Shown: in pieces, positions 51,773 through 59,385 of the stretch
How the letters are laid out: each line of letters starts with the position of its first letter
Position numbering within the stretch: position 1 is the stretch's first letter
Source: Collinsella sp. AF25-2LB
GTDB lineage: Bacteria > Actinomycetota > Coriobacteriia > Coriobacteriales > Coriobacteriaceae
Direction of reading: 5' to 3'
Length of the DNA: 64,000 nt
Assembly (NCBI RefSeq): GCF_003458415.1
Contig: NZ_QRUF01000001.1
Coordinates: 60,142 to 124,141 of the forward strand
Notes under the pieces: generated by a model
What the model was told of the DNA's origin: nothing
The model's input: only the letters and a program-made list of their open reading frames with translations
Database searches by the model: none
Made by a program: the position numbers and the translations under genes

Positions 51773-52130
51773 GCGGAAACTGCGTCCCAGAATTTCGCTT
51801 CAGAGTGGGATGCCGTTTCCGGCTGAACCCTCTGGCGGAAAGTTCATCCCAGAATTGACGCTCGGAGTGGGACACAGTTTCCGGATGGAACCTCAGCGGA
51901 AATTGCGTCCCAGTTTGAGCGTCTATTCCGGGATGCAGTTTCCGCTGGGCGCTTCAGCCGGAAAGCGTGTCCCGTTCTGGGCCTTGATTCCGGGACACGG
52001 TTTCCGCTAGGTATGCCATATGGAAGGCGCATCCCATTCTGAGCACTCAATCTGAGATATGGTTTCCGCGGTGCCGCCAACTGGAAAGTGTGCCCCAGTT
52101 TGATGGGCAGGCGGGCATAAGCTCAACAGC
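51773..52130 (+). repeat. Hairpin tandem repeat array A (six units of about 61 bp)
   Basis: Units start near 51773, 51835, 51896, 51957, 52018 and 52080. Each begins GCGGAAA and ends TTTCCG, with an inner GCGTCCCA / TGGGATGC pair, so every unit is a hairpin plus a 13-15 nt variable linker. Units A5-A6 are degenerate. The 61-62-bp period is not a multiple of three, so the open frames across it are not real proteins. Confidence 0.85.
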
Positions 52131-52132
52131 TC

Positions 52133-53131
52133 CTACAGGTCCACCTCGTTGAGCCATGTCGGCAGCGCGGTCTGCCGGATGCCTGCCGTCTGTAGCTTTT
52201 TGGCGAGCACTCCTGCCGAGCGGACCTCGCTGATGGTAAAGCGCAGCAGAGGGTGACCGTAGAGCGATAGGTGCGCCTCGCGCTGTCGTTCGGCAACGAG
52301 CGCCTCGGCGGTGGTGCGTCCGGCCAGCATGGTCTGGTCGGTATATTTGATGAGCCCGTCGAGCTCGCCCAGCGTGAGTTCCCGCGCCTGGCGCTCCCAG
52401 GCAAAGTCCGTTCGTATGGGCTTGGCCGAATTGAAGGGGTCCGTCAGCTCGTATTGAAGCCAATCGGGCGCAAAGCCCGTCTCGATCATGACGGCTCGGG
52501 CGACCGATTCCCCGCCGCTCTCGGCGCGGGCGTCGGCATATCGAAGCGTTGTGAGAGCCGTACGAATCGCGCGACCATTGCGGGCAGTTGCTCGTTGCTC
52601 GACGGCCTCCATCAGCTGTTCCCGCACAAGGACGAGCTTTGAGATCGCCGAATCGGCAATGGGCATACCGTCGGCAAAACCGGTCTGCAACAGGCAATCT
52701 GTAACCGTTTGGATGGGCGGCGTTACCGATATGCCGGCTCTGCGTTTTGCTCCGGCCGGCTCAATCTGGTGCCGCTGAATATGTGCGCCCGGACGAGCCG
52801 ACGGCTTGGTGGTACTGCAGACATGCACGACATTCAGGTGTCGCCACGAGACCTCGAGCCCCAGCAGACAGGCGGCCGAAAACGAGCAGAACGTCCAATC
52901 GGGGTGGATGATCGCAAGGGCGCGGAGGATTTCGCAATGGCGTTGCGCTCGGTTGAGTTCATCCCAGCGCGTTTTTCGCGCAAACAACCCCGGCATGGGC
53001 GAGACAACCGTGCCGCCGGTGCGCCGAAGGAGCGCTTTTCGGATCGCCGTGCTCGGGGGAATCAGGCAGCGCCCCTCTTGTTCGGCTTGAGTGAGCAGTT
53101 GGTCGATGAGCTGGTCATTGCAATGGGTCAT
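52133..53131 (-). CDS. AbiEi-like antitoxin/regulator with C-terminal nuclease-like domain
   Basis: This 332-residue protein has an N-terminal AbiEi-type winged-helix part (MTHCNDQLIDQLLTQAEQ, then RRTGGTVVSPMPGLFARK). The C-terminal segment resembles the DUF559/Vsr endonuclease-like fold. RTDFAWE and GELDGLIKYTD look like a PD-(D/E)xK-type Asp...Glu-x-Asp-x-x-x-Lys arrangement. No AbiEii nucleotidyltransferase toxin is next to it, so it is an orphan. ATG 53131 (minus) follows AAAAGGAGG. Hairpin arrays A and B lie on its two sides. Function as antitoxin, nuclease or regulator is unproven. Confidence 0.65.
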   Translation of the reverse strand: MTHCNDQLIDQLLTQAEQEGRCLIPPSTAIRKALLRRTGGTVVSPMPGLFARKTRWDELNRAQRHCEILRALAIIHPDWTFCSFSAACLLGLEVSWRHLNVVHVCSTTKPSARPGAHIQRHQIEPAGAKRRAGISVTPPIQTVTDCLLQTGFADGMPIADSAISKLVLVREQLMEAVEQRATARNGRAIRTALTTLRYADARAESGGESVARAVMIETGFAPDWLQYELTDPFNSAKPIRTDFAWERQARELTLGELDGLIKYTDQTMLAGRTTAEALVAERQREAHLSLYGHPLLRFTISEVRSAGVLAKKLQTAGIRQTALPTWLNEVDL

Positions 53132-53425
53132 GAGCTACCGCCTCCTTTTGGGTAGCAAAAACGTATCAGCTGGAACTTGCCGCTCAGCTGACCAAAAGCT
53201 GACCAAAATCTAACCATGCAGGTAGATGACCTGCTTTTGGCAACATATTTCTTGTTTGAATCGGTGGGCGGTAATCGGCGACCGTGAACGGTAACTGGAT
53301 ATGAAGTCTTGGTAAGTTTCGGGACGTGTACTTTTTGAAAAAGAGCATTCTATCTGCTGTTTTGTGTTTCTGGATCGCATATTTGAAGGCATGTGATAAG
53401 GGCGGCGGACTGTCGCCTTGTATCT
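53132..53425. other. Intergenic region between the AbiEi-like gene and array B
   Basis: No gene is seen. AGCTGACCAAAA occurs twice in tandem (about 53186-53210). GCAGGTAGATGACCTGC is a small hairpin followed by TTTTGG. GGCGGTAATCGGCG and ACGGTAA words near 53270-53295 may be regulatory. Confidence 0.4.
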
Positions 53426-53730
53426 GCGGAAACTGTGACCCGGAATTGCCACTCGGAATGGGACGCGCTTTCCGGACAGCCCTTCAAGCGGAAACTACAC
53501 CCCAGATTTCGGCCTCAGAGTGGGATGCCGTTTCCAGATCGGGCCTCAAACGGAAATTGCATCCCGGAACGAGCCTTCAGAGCGGGATGAACTTTCCCAA
53601 CGGGCCGCATGCGGAAACTGTGTCCCGGAATTGCCACTCAGAACGGGACACGCTTTCCGGATGGGATGCTTGGCGGAAACTACGGCCCAGTTTTGGCTCC
53701 AGAACGGGATGCATTTTCCGGAACGGTCCA
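53426..53730 (+). repeat. Hairpin tandem repeat array B (five units of about 61 bp)
   Basis: Units start near 53426, 53488, 53550, 53611 and 53673, in the same orientation as array A. They share GCGGAAACT...CCCGGAATT and the mate GGGA-GC-TTTCC. Sequence between units varies while stem pairing is mostly kept. Confidence 0.85.
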
Positions 53731-53774
53731 CGTGCGGTGGTGTACCGCCCCTTTTGCGTGCGCTGCCTGTCGAA

Positions 53775-53830
53775 TTACGTTATAGCTAGCTATATTATAG
53801 GAAGGTATAATATAGCTAGCTATAACGTAA
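53775..53830. repeat. 56-bp perfect palindrome upstream of the ATPase gene
   Basis: Two 25-bp arms (53775-53799 and 53806-53830) are exact reverse complements around GGAAGG. Each arm contains TATAGCTAGCTATA, itself a palindrome, and the inner ends read TATATTATA / TATAATATA. It lies 15 bp before the start codon and probably is an operator pair or a transcript hairpin controlling the ATPase gene. Confidence 0.9.
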
Positions 53831-53845
53831 AGGAAGGATGGCCCT

Positions 53846-55237
53846 ATGTTTATCGGAAGAACAGCGGAAATGTCCGAGCTCAATCGACTGTATGGCACGG
53901 GCTCCTTTGAGATGCCTGTGATTTACGGCCGCCGTCGCGTGGGTAAAACGCGCCTTATCACAGAGTTCATCCAAGGCAAGAGGGCTATTTACTTTCAAGC
54001 TCGTCGTACCAATGCAGAGGCAAACCTGCACGGCTTTAGCCAGGCGATACTTGCGGGTTCGGTTGGTGCTGCAGGCGTGTCGTTTCGTAGTTTTGACGAG
54101 GCGTTCGATGCATTGGCCACCATGGCTCGCACGGAACGTTTGATTGTTGTGATTGACGAGTATCCCTATCTCGCCCAATCGAATCCCGAGATCAGCTCGT
54201 TGCTGCAAGACAAGATCGATCACTTGTACAAAGAGACCAAGCTCATGCTTATCCTGTGCGGCTCGTCTCTTTCGTTTATGGAGGAACAGGTGTTGGGCTA
54301 CGAGAGCCCACTATACGGTAGGCGTACGGCCCAGTTTAAGATCTTGCCGCTCGATTTTATGACGACTCTCGGCCTGTGGCAGAGCATGGGTCGCGAAGAC
54401 GCTGCAGTTTGCTATGGCATGACGGGCGGCATTCCTGCATATATCGAGAAAGTCGATCCTGCCGCACCGCTCAAGGACAACATCAAACGTCTTTTTCTTA
54501 CTCCTACGGGCTATCTCTTTGAGGAGCCGAGTAACCTGCTATTGCAAGAGTGCCGCAATCCCGAGCAATATGATGCAATCGTGCAAGCAATTGCTCAGGG
54601 GCGCTCGAAGATCTCGGAGATTGCGAGCTCTACGGGAATCCCTGCGAGCAACGTAAAGAGCTATGTGGATAAGCTGGCGTCGCTTGGGATTGTCGAGCGC
54701 GAGCTGCCCCTAAACGAGACGAGCAATAAGCGAGCCGTGTATCTGCTGAGCGATCAGATGTTTAGGTTCTGGTACAAGTTTGTTCCGCAGAACATCGGGC
54801 TGATTCAAAACGATATGGCCGAGATGGCGTATAAGCGCATTGAGCCGTACGTATCGGATTACATGGGTACGGTCTTTGAGCTCATATGCAGACAATACGT
54901 GTACGAACTCGCGCGGGCGGGCCAGCTCGATGTGGTTCCGGCGAGCGTCGGGCGCTGGTGGGGGACGGATAATCGTACGCATACGCAGGAAGAAATCGAC
55001 TTGATTGTTGACGATGGCGAGGGCGATGCGCTGTTTGCGGAGTGCAAATGGCGCAATGAACCGGTAGGCGAGGATGTTCTGGAAAAGCTCGTGTACCGAA
55101 GCGAGCTCTTTAGGCGGCAGCATAAAAGCTACGTGATCTTTTCGAAGCGTGGCTTTACGCAAGGATGTCAGGAAGCTGCGGCGAGCAGGGGAGATGCCAA
55201 GCTGATTTCGTTTGCCGAGATGTGCGAGCGGAGATAA
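53846..55237 (+). CDS. Archaeal-type ATPase with DUF234/nuclease-like C-terminus
   Basis: This 463-residue STAND-like P-loop ATPase (PF01637 type) has Walker A GRRRVGKT at residues 28-35 and Walker B LIVVIDEYPYLA near 100. The middle has a winged-helix (ISEIASSTGIPASNVKSYV). The C-terminus matches the DUF234 part with a PD-(D/E)xK-like set (Asp385 in EEIDLIVDD, Glu399 and Lys401 in AECKW). ATG 53846 follows AAGGAAGG. The family is abundant in gut bacteria and is suspected to act in defence or toxin-antitoxin functions, but its role is unproven. It is flanked by arrays B and C. Confidence 0.8.
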   Translation: MFIGRTAEMSELNRLYGTGSFEMPVIYGRRRVGKTRLITEFIQGKRAIYFQARRTNAEANLHGFSQAILAGSVGAAGVSFRSFDEAFDALATMARTERLIVVIDEYPYLAQSNPEISSLLQDKIDHLYKETKLMLILCGSSLSFMEEQVLGYESPLYGRRTAQFKILPLDFMTTLGLWQSMGREDAAVCYGMTGGIPAYIEKVDPAAPLKDNIKRLFLTPTGYLFEEPSNLLLQECRNPEQYDAIVQAIAQGRSKISEIASSTGIPASNVKSYVDKLASLGIVERELPLNETSNKRAVYLLSDQMFRFWYKFVPQNIGLIQNDMAEMAYKRIEPYVSDYMGTVFELICRQYVYELARAGQLDVVPASVGRWWGTDNRTHTQEEIDLIVDDGEGDALFAECKWRNEPVGEDVLEKLVYRSELFRRQHKSYVIFSKRGFTQGCQEAAASRGDAKLISFAEMCERR

Positions 55238-55257
55238 CCAAGCGCGCTCTGATGTGA

Positions 55258-55570
55258 TGCTCGGAATGGGATGCGCTTTCCTTTTGCAACCCTTGGCGGA
55301 AAGCGTGTCCCAGATTTCGGCTTCAGAATGGGATGCCGTTTCCGGATCGGCCCTCAGGCGGAAACTACGACCCGGAATTTGGCTCCAAAACGGGATACGC
55401 TTTCCCGGTGGCATCTCTAGCGGAAACTGCATCCAGGAATGAGCTCTCGGAACGGGACACGCTTTCCCATCGGGGCTTCAAACGGAAACCGTGTTCCGGA
55501 ATTGAGCCTCAGGGTGGGACGCATTTTCCGGTAGAGGCCTGGGACGGAAGGCGTGTCCCAGAATCCGGCT
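55258..55570 (+). repeat. Hairpin tandem repeat array C (four full and two partial units)
   Basis: A half unit at 55258-55280 is followed by units starting near 55296, 55358, 55419 and 55481, and a truncated one at 55544. Same orientation and consensus as arrays A and B. It begins about 20 bp after the ATPase stop codon. Confidence 0.85.
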
Positions 55571-55629
55571 AATCCGATGGCCAGGTGGTTGAGCGAGCGG
55601 GCTCCGGGGCTCCATTACTGAAAATTCAT

Positions 55630-55658
55630 TTGTTAAACCTGGCAACCGTAGGTAGAAT
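55630..55658 (+). promoter_or_regulatory. Promoter of short RNA unit 1 (antitoxin candidate)
   Basis: TTGTTA (55630) and TAGAAT (55653) are 17 bp apart. The -35 region TTGTTAAACCTG recurs at 57111 and, in weaker form, at 56065. Confidence 0.75.
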
Positions 55659-55664
55659 AAAGTC

Positions 55665-55750
55665 GACGGCAGCCCAAGGGTGATAGCTGGGCAGCGCCGT
55701 TACTTAGTTCAAGGGGTCAATGCCTTAACGGCGTCGACCCCTCTTCTTTT
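55665..55750 (+). ncRNA. Candidate antisense antitoxin RNA
   Basis: A transcript of about 80 nt is predicted from the promoter at 55630. It contains AGCCCA/TGGGC-type pairing and ends at the terminator GGGGTC...GACCCC-TCTTCTTTT (55713-55750). Its 3' end is antisense to the last codons of the small minus-strand peptide gene, the convergent layout of Fst/par type I toxin-antitoxin loci. Confidence 0.55.
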
Positions 55751-55850
55751 GCTTCGTACGCTGCTTAAGTGCCTCGGAAAGTCCGATAAGCGCCGTGAGG
55801 AGCGAGACCAAAGCGGTCAGGAGCTTCACGAAATCAATCAGATCGGTCAT
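55725..55850 (-). CDS. Small hydrophobic peptide, candidate type I toxin
   Basis: The 41-residue peptide starts MTDLIDFVKLLTALVSLLTA. It forms one hydrophobic helix (about 5-28) and ends in a strongly basic tail (KQRTKQKKRGRRR). The start at 55850 (minus) has the near-perfect ribosome binding site GGGAGGTGAT 4-8 nt upstream, which a longer frame beginning at 55916 would ignore. A TAGAAT hexamer on the minus strand at 55920-55915 could be its -10. Size, composition and a convergent antisense RNA match type I toxins such as Fst or holin-like peptides. Toxicity is inference. Confidence 0.6.
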   Translation of the reverse strand: MTDLIDFVKLLTALVSLLTALIGLSEALKQRTKQKKRGRRR

Positions 55851-56064
55851 GGGCATCACCTCCCGTCGCATGGAGGGCGCTGCCCGGCACATGGAACTGC
55901 CGTCAACAACTGCCATTCTATCAAAGCGCGGTCATAAATACGAATATATGTTCGATAATAACAGCAACGTGATTCCCTCGAATAGCAGCCTTTCGTAAGG
56001 GCGGCAGAAGACGGCGCTGGGCGATTGGGGCTAGACGCGCAGGTCTTCGTCACCGAAAGCCCGT

Positions 56065-56150
56065 TTGATTAACCAGCCCTCTGTAGGTACACTGCATATT
56101 GATGGGCCCGGGATGACCGCTGATTCAAGTCACCGGGCCTAAATCTTTTT
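56065..56150 (+). ncRNA. Promoter and hairpin RNA, unit 2
   Basis: TTGATT (56065) and TACACT (56088) are 17 bp apart. The predicted transcript of about 50 nt is one hairpin, GGCCCGG...CCGGGCC with inner TGAC/GTCA, ending in CTTTTT. From 56087 on it is almost identical to unit 3 at 57133-57190. It lies 170 nt upstream of the exonuclease gene. Partner or target unknown. Confidence 0.6.
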
Positions 56151-56319
56151 CATGCATTTGAATAGAGCGGGCAACTCTCTTGGGGCCGTCTGCATGGCGT
56201 GTGCCTGGCGCATGGTATTGCGCCCAGCTTTCATGTCCGCGCGGCCACCTATCCTTACGGCAATGTAGCCGCCTATGTAGCAAGCGGCAGGCAACGGAGA
56301 AAGGCCCTAACCGTGTCAG

Positions 56320-57048
56320 TTGAAAAAGACGCCGGGTATCTCGGCTATCGATACGACGAACTTTGCGCGCCAGATTGTGCTGGACTTTGAGTTTGCGCCG
56401 GTGCCAAAGCAGCGCCAGCGCCGTGGACTGCGCAATGAGATTATCGAGGTCGGCGCCGTCAAGCTCGATTACCACGGCAACGTTATGGGCGAGTTCTCGC
56501 AGTTTGTGCAGACGGAATTTACCGAAGGCGTTGCGTTTCCCGTCCGCGAGCTCACAGGTATATCGGCCGTGGACACCGCGATGGCCGACCCGCTCTACAT
56601 GGTGATCAAAAGGCTCAGCGATTGGATCGGCCGCTACTCCGCCCAGATAGTTTGCTGGAGCGGGACGGACCGTCGACAGCTTATGACCGAGTGCCAGGCA
56701 AAGCAAATCGACCTTGCCGCATTTCCTACGGACTGGGCCGATCTGCAGGCGTTTTACACCTCGATCATGGACGTGGGCAGCCACGAGTGCGTCTCTTTGA
56801 ATGACGCGGCGACGTGGTTTGGCATCGAGTTTGACGAGTCGACGGGTCACGCCCACAGTGCCCTAGCCGACGCGCGCGTGACCGCCAAGTTGCTCAAGCA
56901 GGTGATGGACGGGGGCTATCGCGTGAGTCCGCGTGCTCAGGAGATCCGCCAGCGGTGGGGGATGGGCGATCGAGCCCAGATGCGCCTTTCCAACAAGTGC
57001 CCCGAGCTGGGCGACCTGCTGCTGAAGCTGAAGGCGGAGGGGAGGTAG
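56320..57048 (+). CDS. DEDDh-type 3'-5' exonuclease
   Basis: This 242-residue DnaQ/KapD-like exonuclease has the DEDDh residues: Asp22 and Glu24 in LDFEFAPV, an Asp in the Exo II part (CWSGTDRRQL), and the His/Asp pair in HSALADARVTAKLL. The family degrades DNA or RNA ends from the 3' side. The start is unclear. TTG 56320 is the first usable codon, and only a distant AAAGG precedes it. The C-terminal 40 residues are basic and outside the fold. The gene lies between short-RNA units 2 and 3, like a cassette. Confidence 0.82.
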   Translation: MKKTPGISAIDTTNFARQIVLDFEFAPVPKQRQRRGLRNEIIEVGAVKLDYHGNVMGEFSQFVQTEFTEGVAFPVRELTGISAVDTAMADPLYMVIKRLSDWIGRYSAQIVCWSGTDRRQLMTECQAKQIDLAAFPTDWADLQAFYTSIMDVGSHECVSLNDAATWFGIEFDESTGHAHSALADARVTAKLLKQVMDGGYRVSPRAQEIRQRWGMGDRAQMRLSNKCPELGDLLLKLKAEGR

Positions 57049-57110
57049 GGGGCGTTCAGTTGGTAGCCGAGGCAGTTGGGACGGTCGAGGTCGCGCTAAC
57101 GAAAATCCAT

Positions 57111-57190
57111 TTGTTAAACCTGCTAGCCCTGGGTACACTGCATATCGATGGGCCCGGGATGACCGCTGATTCAAGTCACCGGTCCTAAAT
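57111..57190 (+). repeat. Promoter and hairpin, unit 3 (terminator decayed)
   Basis: TTGTTA (57111) and TACACT (57134) are 17 bp apart. The following hairpin copies that of unit 2 with about two changes in 54 nt. One breaks a stem pair (CCGGTCC instead of CCGGGCC), and the T run is lost. Transcription may therefore continue into the restriction operon. Confidence 0.65.
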
Positions 57191-57327
57191 TCATATCTAT
57201 AGGTTTAACCGAATGGCTGACAAGCCTACGGGACCTAAGATTCCATGGCATCGCGAATGGGCAGAACGTTGACTCTCGACTTCCCCTTCTATCTGCGTCA
57301 GATGGTCATTGGCTTCTGTTCCTTTGC

Positions 57328-57363
57328 TAGAATCAGAAGCACATTTGTATTGCATCATGCAAT
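57328..57363 (+). promoter_or_regulatory. Extended -10 and palindromic operator of the RHH-hsd operon
   Basis: TGCTAGAAT (TAGAAT at 57328) is an extended -10. ATTGCAT-C-ATGCAAT (57349-57363) is a perfect 15-bp palindrome in the leader, 15 nt before the RHH start, and fits autoregulation by that protein. Confidence 0.55.
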
Positions 57364-57377
57364 CGCGGGGGTTGCCA

Positions 57378-57584
57378 ATGAAATACGCCGAGCTTGTCGA
57401 CGGAGAGGCCAAGACAGGCGAGCTCAAGAGCTTTCTTGTGGATGGCGAGAACGTTGCCGTGACCATCCGCATACCTAAAAACATGCGTGATGCGGCGAAG
57501 GACGCCGCTGCGCTTTCTGGCATCAGCTTTACCTCGCTGGTAAAGATGAGCCTCATCGAATATCTGACCAAGAAGGAGAAATAG
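57378..57584 (+). CDS. Ribbon-helix-helix regulator of the restriction operon
   Basis: The 68-residue protein carries an RHH (Arc/MetJ-type) domain in its second half: the strand VAVTIRIPK, then helices NMRDAAKDAAALSG and SFTSLVKMSLIEYL. The first 25 residues look like a small tail. I place the start at ATG 57378, as GGGGG lies 9 nt upstream. A longer frame passes through the promoter. It lies 2 nt before hsdM, so it is the first gene of the operon and probably represses it. It could also be the antitoxin of an unknown pair. Confidence 0.75.
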   Translation: MKYAELVDGEAKTGELKSFLVDGENVAVTIRIPKNMRDAAKDAAALSGISFTSLVKMSLIEYLTKKEK

Positions 57585-57586
57585 CA

Positions 57587-59383
57587 GTGGCGGATAGCGA
57601 CGATCTTATCAAGGCCGTTGGCGCCAATATTCAAGAGAAGGCATCTCTCATTTGGAGTGCCGCCGATACCCTGCGTGGCCCCTACAAGCCTCATGAGTAC
57701 GGCCTGGTCATCCTTCCTATGACCGTTATCAAACGCTTCCACGACTGCCTTGAGCCCACGCACGATGCCGTTCTCGCCGCAGCTGAGAAATACAAAGCCT
57801 TTTCCGTGAAGGACGGCTTTTTGCGCGATGCCTCCGGCTACCCCTTCTACAACACCTCTAAGTTCACCTTCGAGACGCTCAAGGCCGACCCGGAGAACAT
57901 CGAGGACAACTTCAAGGACTACATCAACGGGTTCTCGGACAACGTGCAGGACATCTTGGCACGCATGAAGTTCGCCGACCAGATCGAACGCCTCTCCGAC
58001 CCAGACGCCCCGCTGCTCTACCAGGTCGTCTGCGACTTCTGCAAGCCGCAGGCCGACATGTCGCCCGACAAGATCAAAGCTGTGGACATGGGCTACATCT
58101 TCGAGAACCTCATTCAGCGCTTCTCCGAGTCCTACGACGAGGACGCCGGCGCTCACTTCACGAGCCGCGACATCGTGTACCTCATGACCGACCTGCTCAT
58201 TCAGGCGGACCCGCACGTCTTCGACGGCGACCGCATCACGAAGACCGTCTACGACCAGACCATGGGAACCTCGCAGATGCTCGGCTGCACCGAGGAGCGC
58301 CTGCGCCAGCTCGACGCCGAGGCCCGTGTAACCTGCTACGGTCAGGAGTTCAATCCCTTCACTTTCGGCATCGCGAAGGCGAGTGCGCTAATTCGTGGCG
58401 AGGACGACGCCAACATGCGCTTCGGAGATACCCTCTCCGCCGATAAGTTCGATGGCTTCAAGTTCGACTACTGCATTTCCAATCCACCCTTCGGTGACCC
58501 GTGGAATCCTCAGGCCCCCTCGGTGGAGAAGGAATTCAAGACTGCCGGCGGTGGACGCTTCCCCGTTGAGAAGCTTCCCGCCAAGGGCGATGGTCAGATG
58601 CTCTTCGTGCTCAACGGCCTGTCTAAGCTCAAGGACGACGGCGTGATGGCGATTGTCCAGGACGCGAGTCCGCTCTACAAGGGCAAGCCCGGCAGCGGCG
58701 AGGACAGCATCCGCCGATACGTGTTGGAGAACGACTGGCTCGACGCGATCGTGCAGCTGCCCTGCGACTCGTTCTACAACACCGGCATCGCCACCTACGT
58801 TTGGCTCTTCAGCAAGGCGAAGGCACCGGAGCATCGCGACCACGTGCTGCTCATCGACGCCTCCCGGTGCTTCGAGAAGCGCCGCAAGGGCATTGGCGAC
58901 AAGAAGAACGACATCACCAAGTCCTGCCGCGACCTTATCGTCCAGGCGTACTCCGAGTATCGCGACGGCACTTGGACGGGCGCCGGGTCCAACGGACTAG
59001 AGGTCTCCGTCGAGGCGCGCCTGATGGAGACGGTCGAGTTTGGCTTCAACCGCGTTGCCGTGGAGAGCCCCGTCGTCGACGAGGACGGAGAACCCGTCCT
59101 TAACAAACGCGGGAAAATGCAGGCGGACAAGGCCAAGGAGGACACCGAGGACATCCCGCTCACTCAGGACATTGACGCCTATATCGAGCGCGAGGTACGC
59201 CCGTACAACAAGTACGCCTGGGTGGACAAGAAGAAGACCAAGGTGGGCTACACCGTCCCGTTCACGCGCGTGTTCTACAAGTACGCCGAGCTGGAGCCAG
59301 CTGACGAGATCGCCAAGCGCATCCTCGAGCACGAGAAGACGCTCGAGAAGAGCCTCAAGGCCCTCTTCGGAGAGGTGCGTTAG
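57587..59383 (+). CDS. hsdM: Type I restriction-modification system DNA methyltransferase subunit
   Basis: HsdM methylates adenine at the site chosen by HsdS. The 598-residue protein has an N-terminal helical domain, the SAM region around EDAGAHFTSRDIVYLM, and the catalytic NPPF at residues 299-302 (YCISNPPFGDPW). A long charged C-terminal part follows (PLTQDIDAYIEREVRPYNKYAW). The GTG start follows AAGGAG overlapping the RHH stop. hsdS follows after 2 nt. Confidence 0.95.
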   Translation: MADSDDLIKAVGANIQEKASLIWSAADTLRGPYKPHEYGLVILPMTVIKRFHDCLEPTHDAVLAAAEKYKAFSVKDGFLRDASGYPFYNTSKFTFETLKADPENIEDNFKDYINGFSDNVQDILARMKFADQIERLSDPDAPLLYQVVCDFCKPQADMSPDKIKAVDMGYIFENLIQRFSESYDEDAGAHFTSRDIVYLMTDLLIQADPHVFDGDRITKTVYDQTMGTSQMLGCTEERLRQLDAEARVTCYGQEFNPFTFGIAKASALIRGEDDANMRFGDTLSADKFDGFKFDYCISNPPFGDPWNPQAPSVEKEFKTAGGGRFPVEKLPAKGDGQMLFVLNGLSKLKDDGVMAIVQDASPLYKGKPGSGEDSIRRYVLENDWLDAIVQLPCDSFYNTGIATYVWLFSKAKAPEHRDHVLLIDASRCFEKRRKGIGDKKNDITKSCRDLIVQAYSEYRDGTWTGAGSNGLEVSVEARLMETVEFGFNRVAVESPVVDEDGEPVLNKRGKMQADKAKEDTEDIPLTQDIDAYIEREVRPYNKYAWVDKKKTKVGYTVPFTRVFYKYAELEPADEIAKRILEHEKTLEKSLKALFGEVR

Positions 59384-59385
59384 CA

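Noticed and set aside
51756..52010. Repetitive peptides encoded across the hairpin arrays (also 53520-53789 and 55212-55572)
   Set aside because: The repeat period is 61-62 bp, so the frame shifts from unit to unit. Conservation is in the stems and not in codon positions.
51773..55570. CRISPR array interpretation of the 61-bp repeats
   Set aside because: Whole units are alike and only 13-15 nt linkers vary. Repeats are degenerate hairpins of about 46 nt, and no cas gene is present.
55725..55916. Longer 63-codon version of the small hydrophobic peptide
   Set aside because: Its start has no ribosome binding site, while the internal ATG at 55850 has a near-perfect one.
56142..56237. 31-codon minus-strand peptide opposite short-RNA unit 2, as a toxin candidate
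   Set aside because: It is not hydrophobic and has a poor ribosome binding site, unlike the peptide of unit 1.
57213..57272. 19-codon plus-strand frame between unit 3 and the RHH gene
   Set aside because: Only a weak AGG lies upstream, it has no recognisable features, and it is too short to support without comparison.
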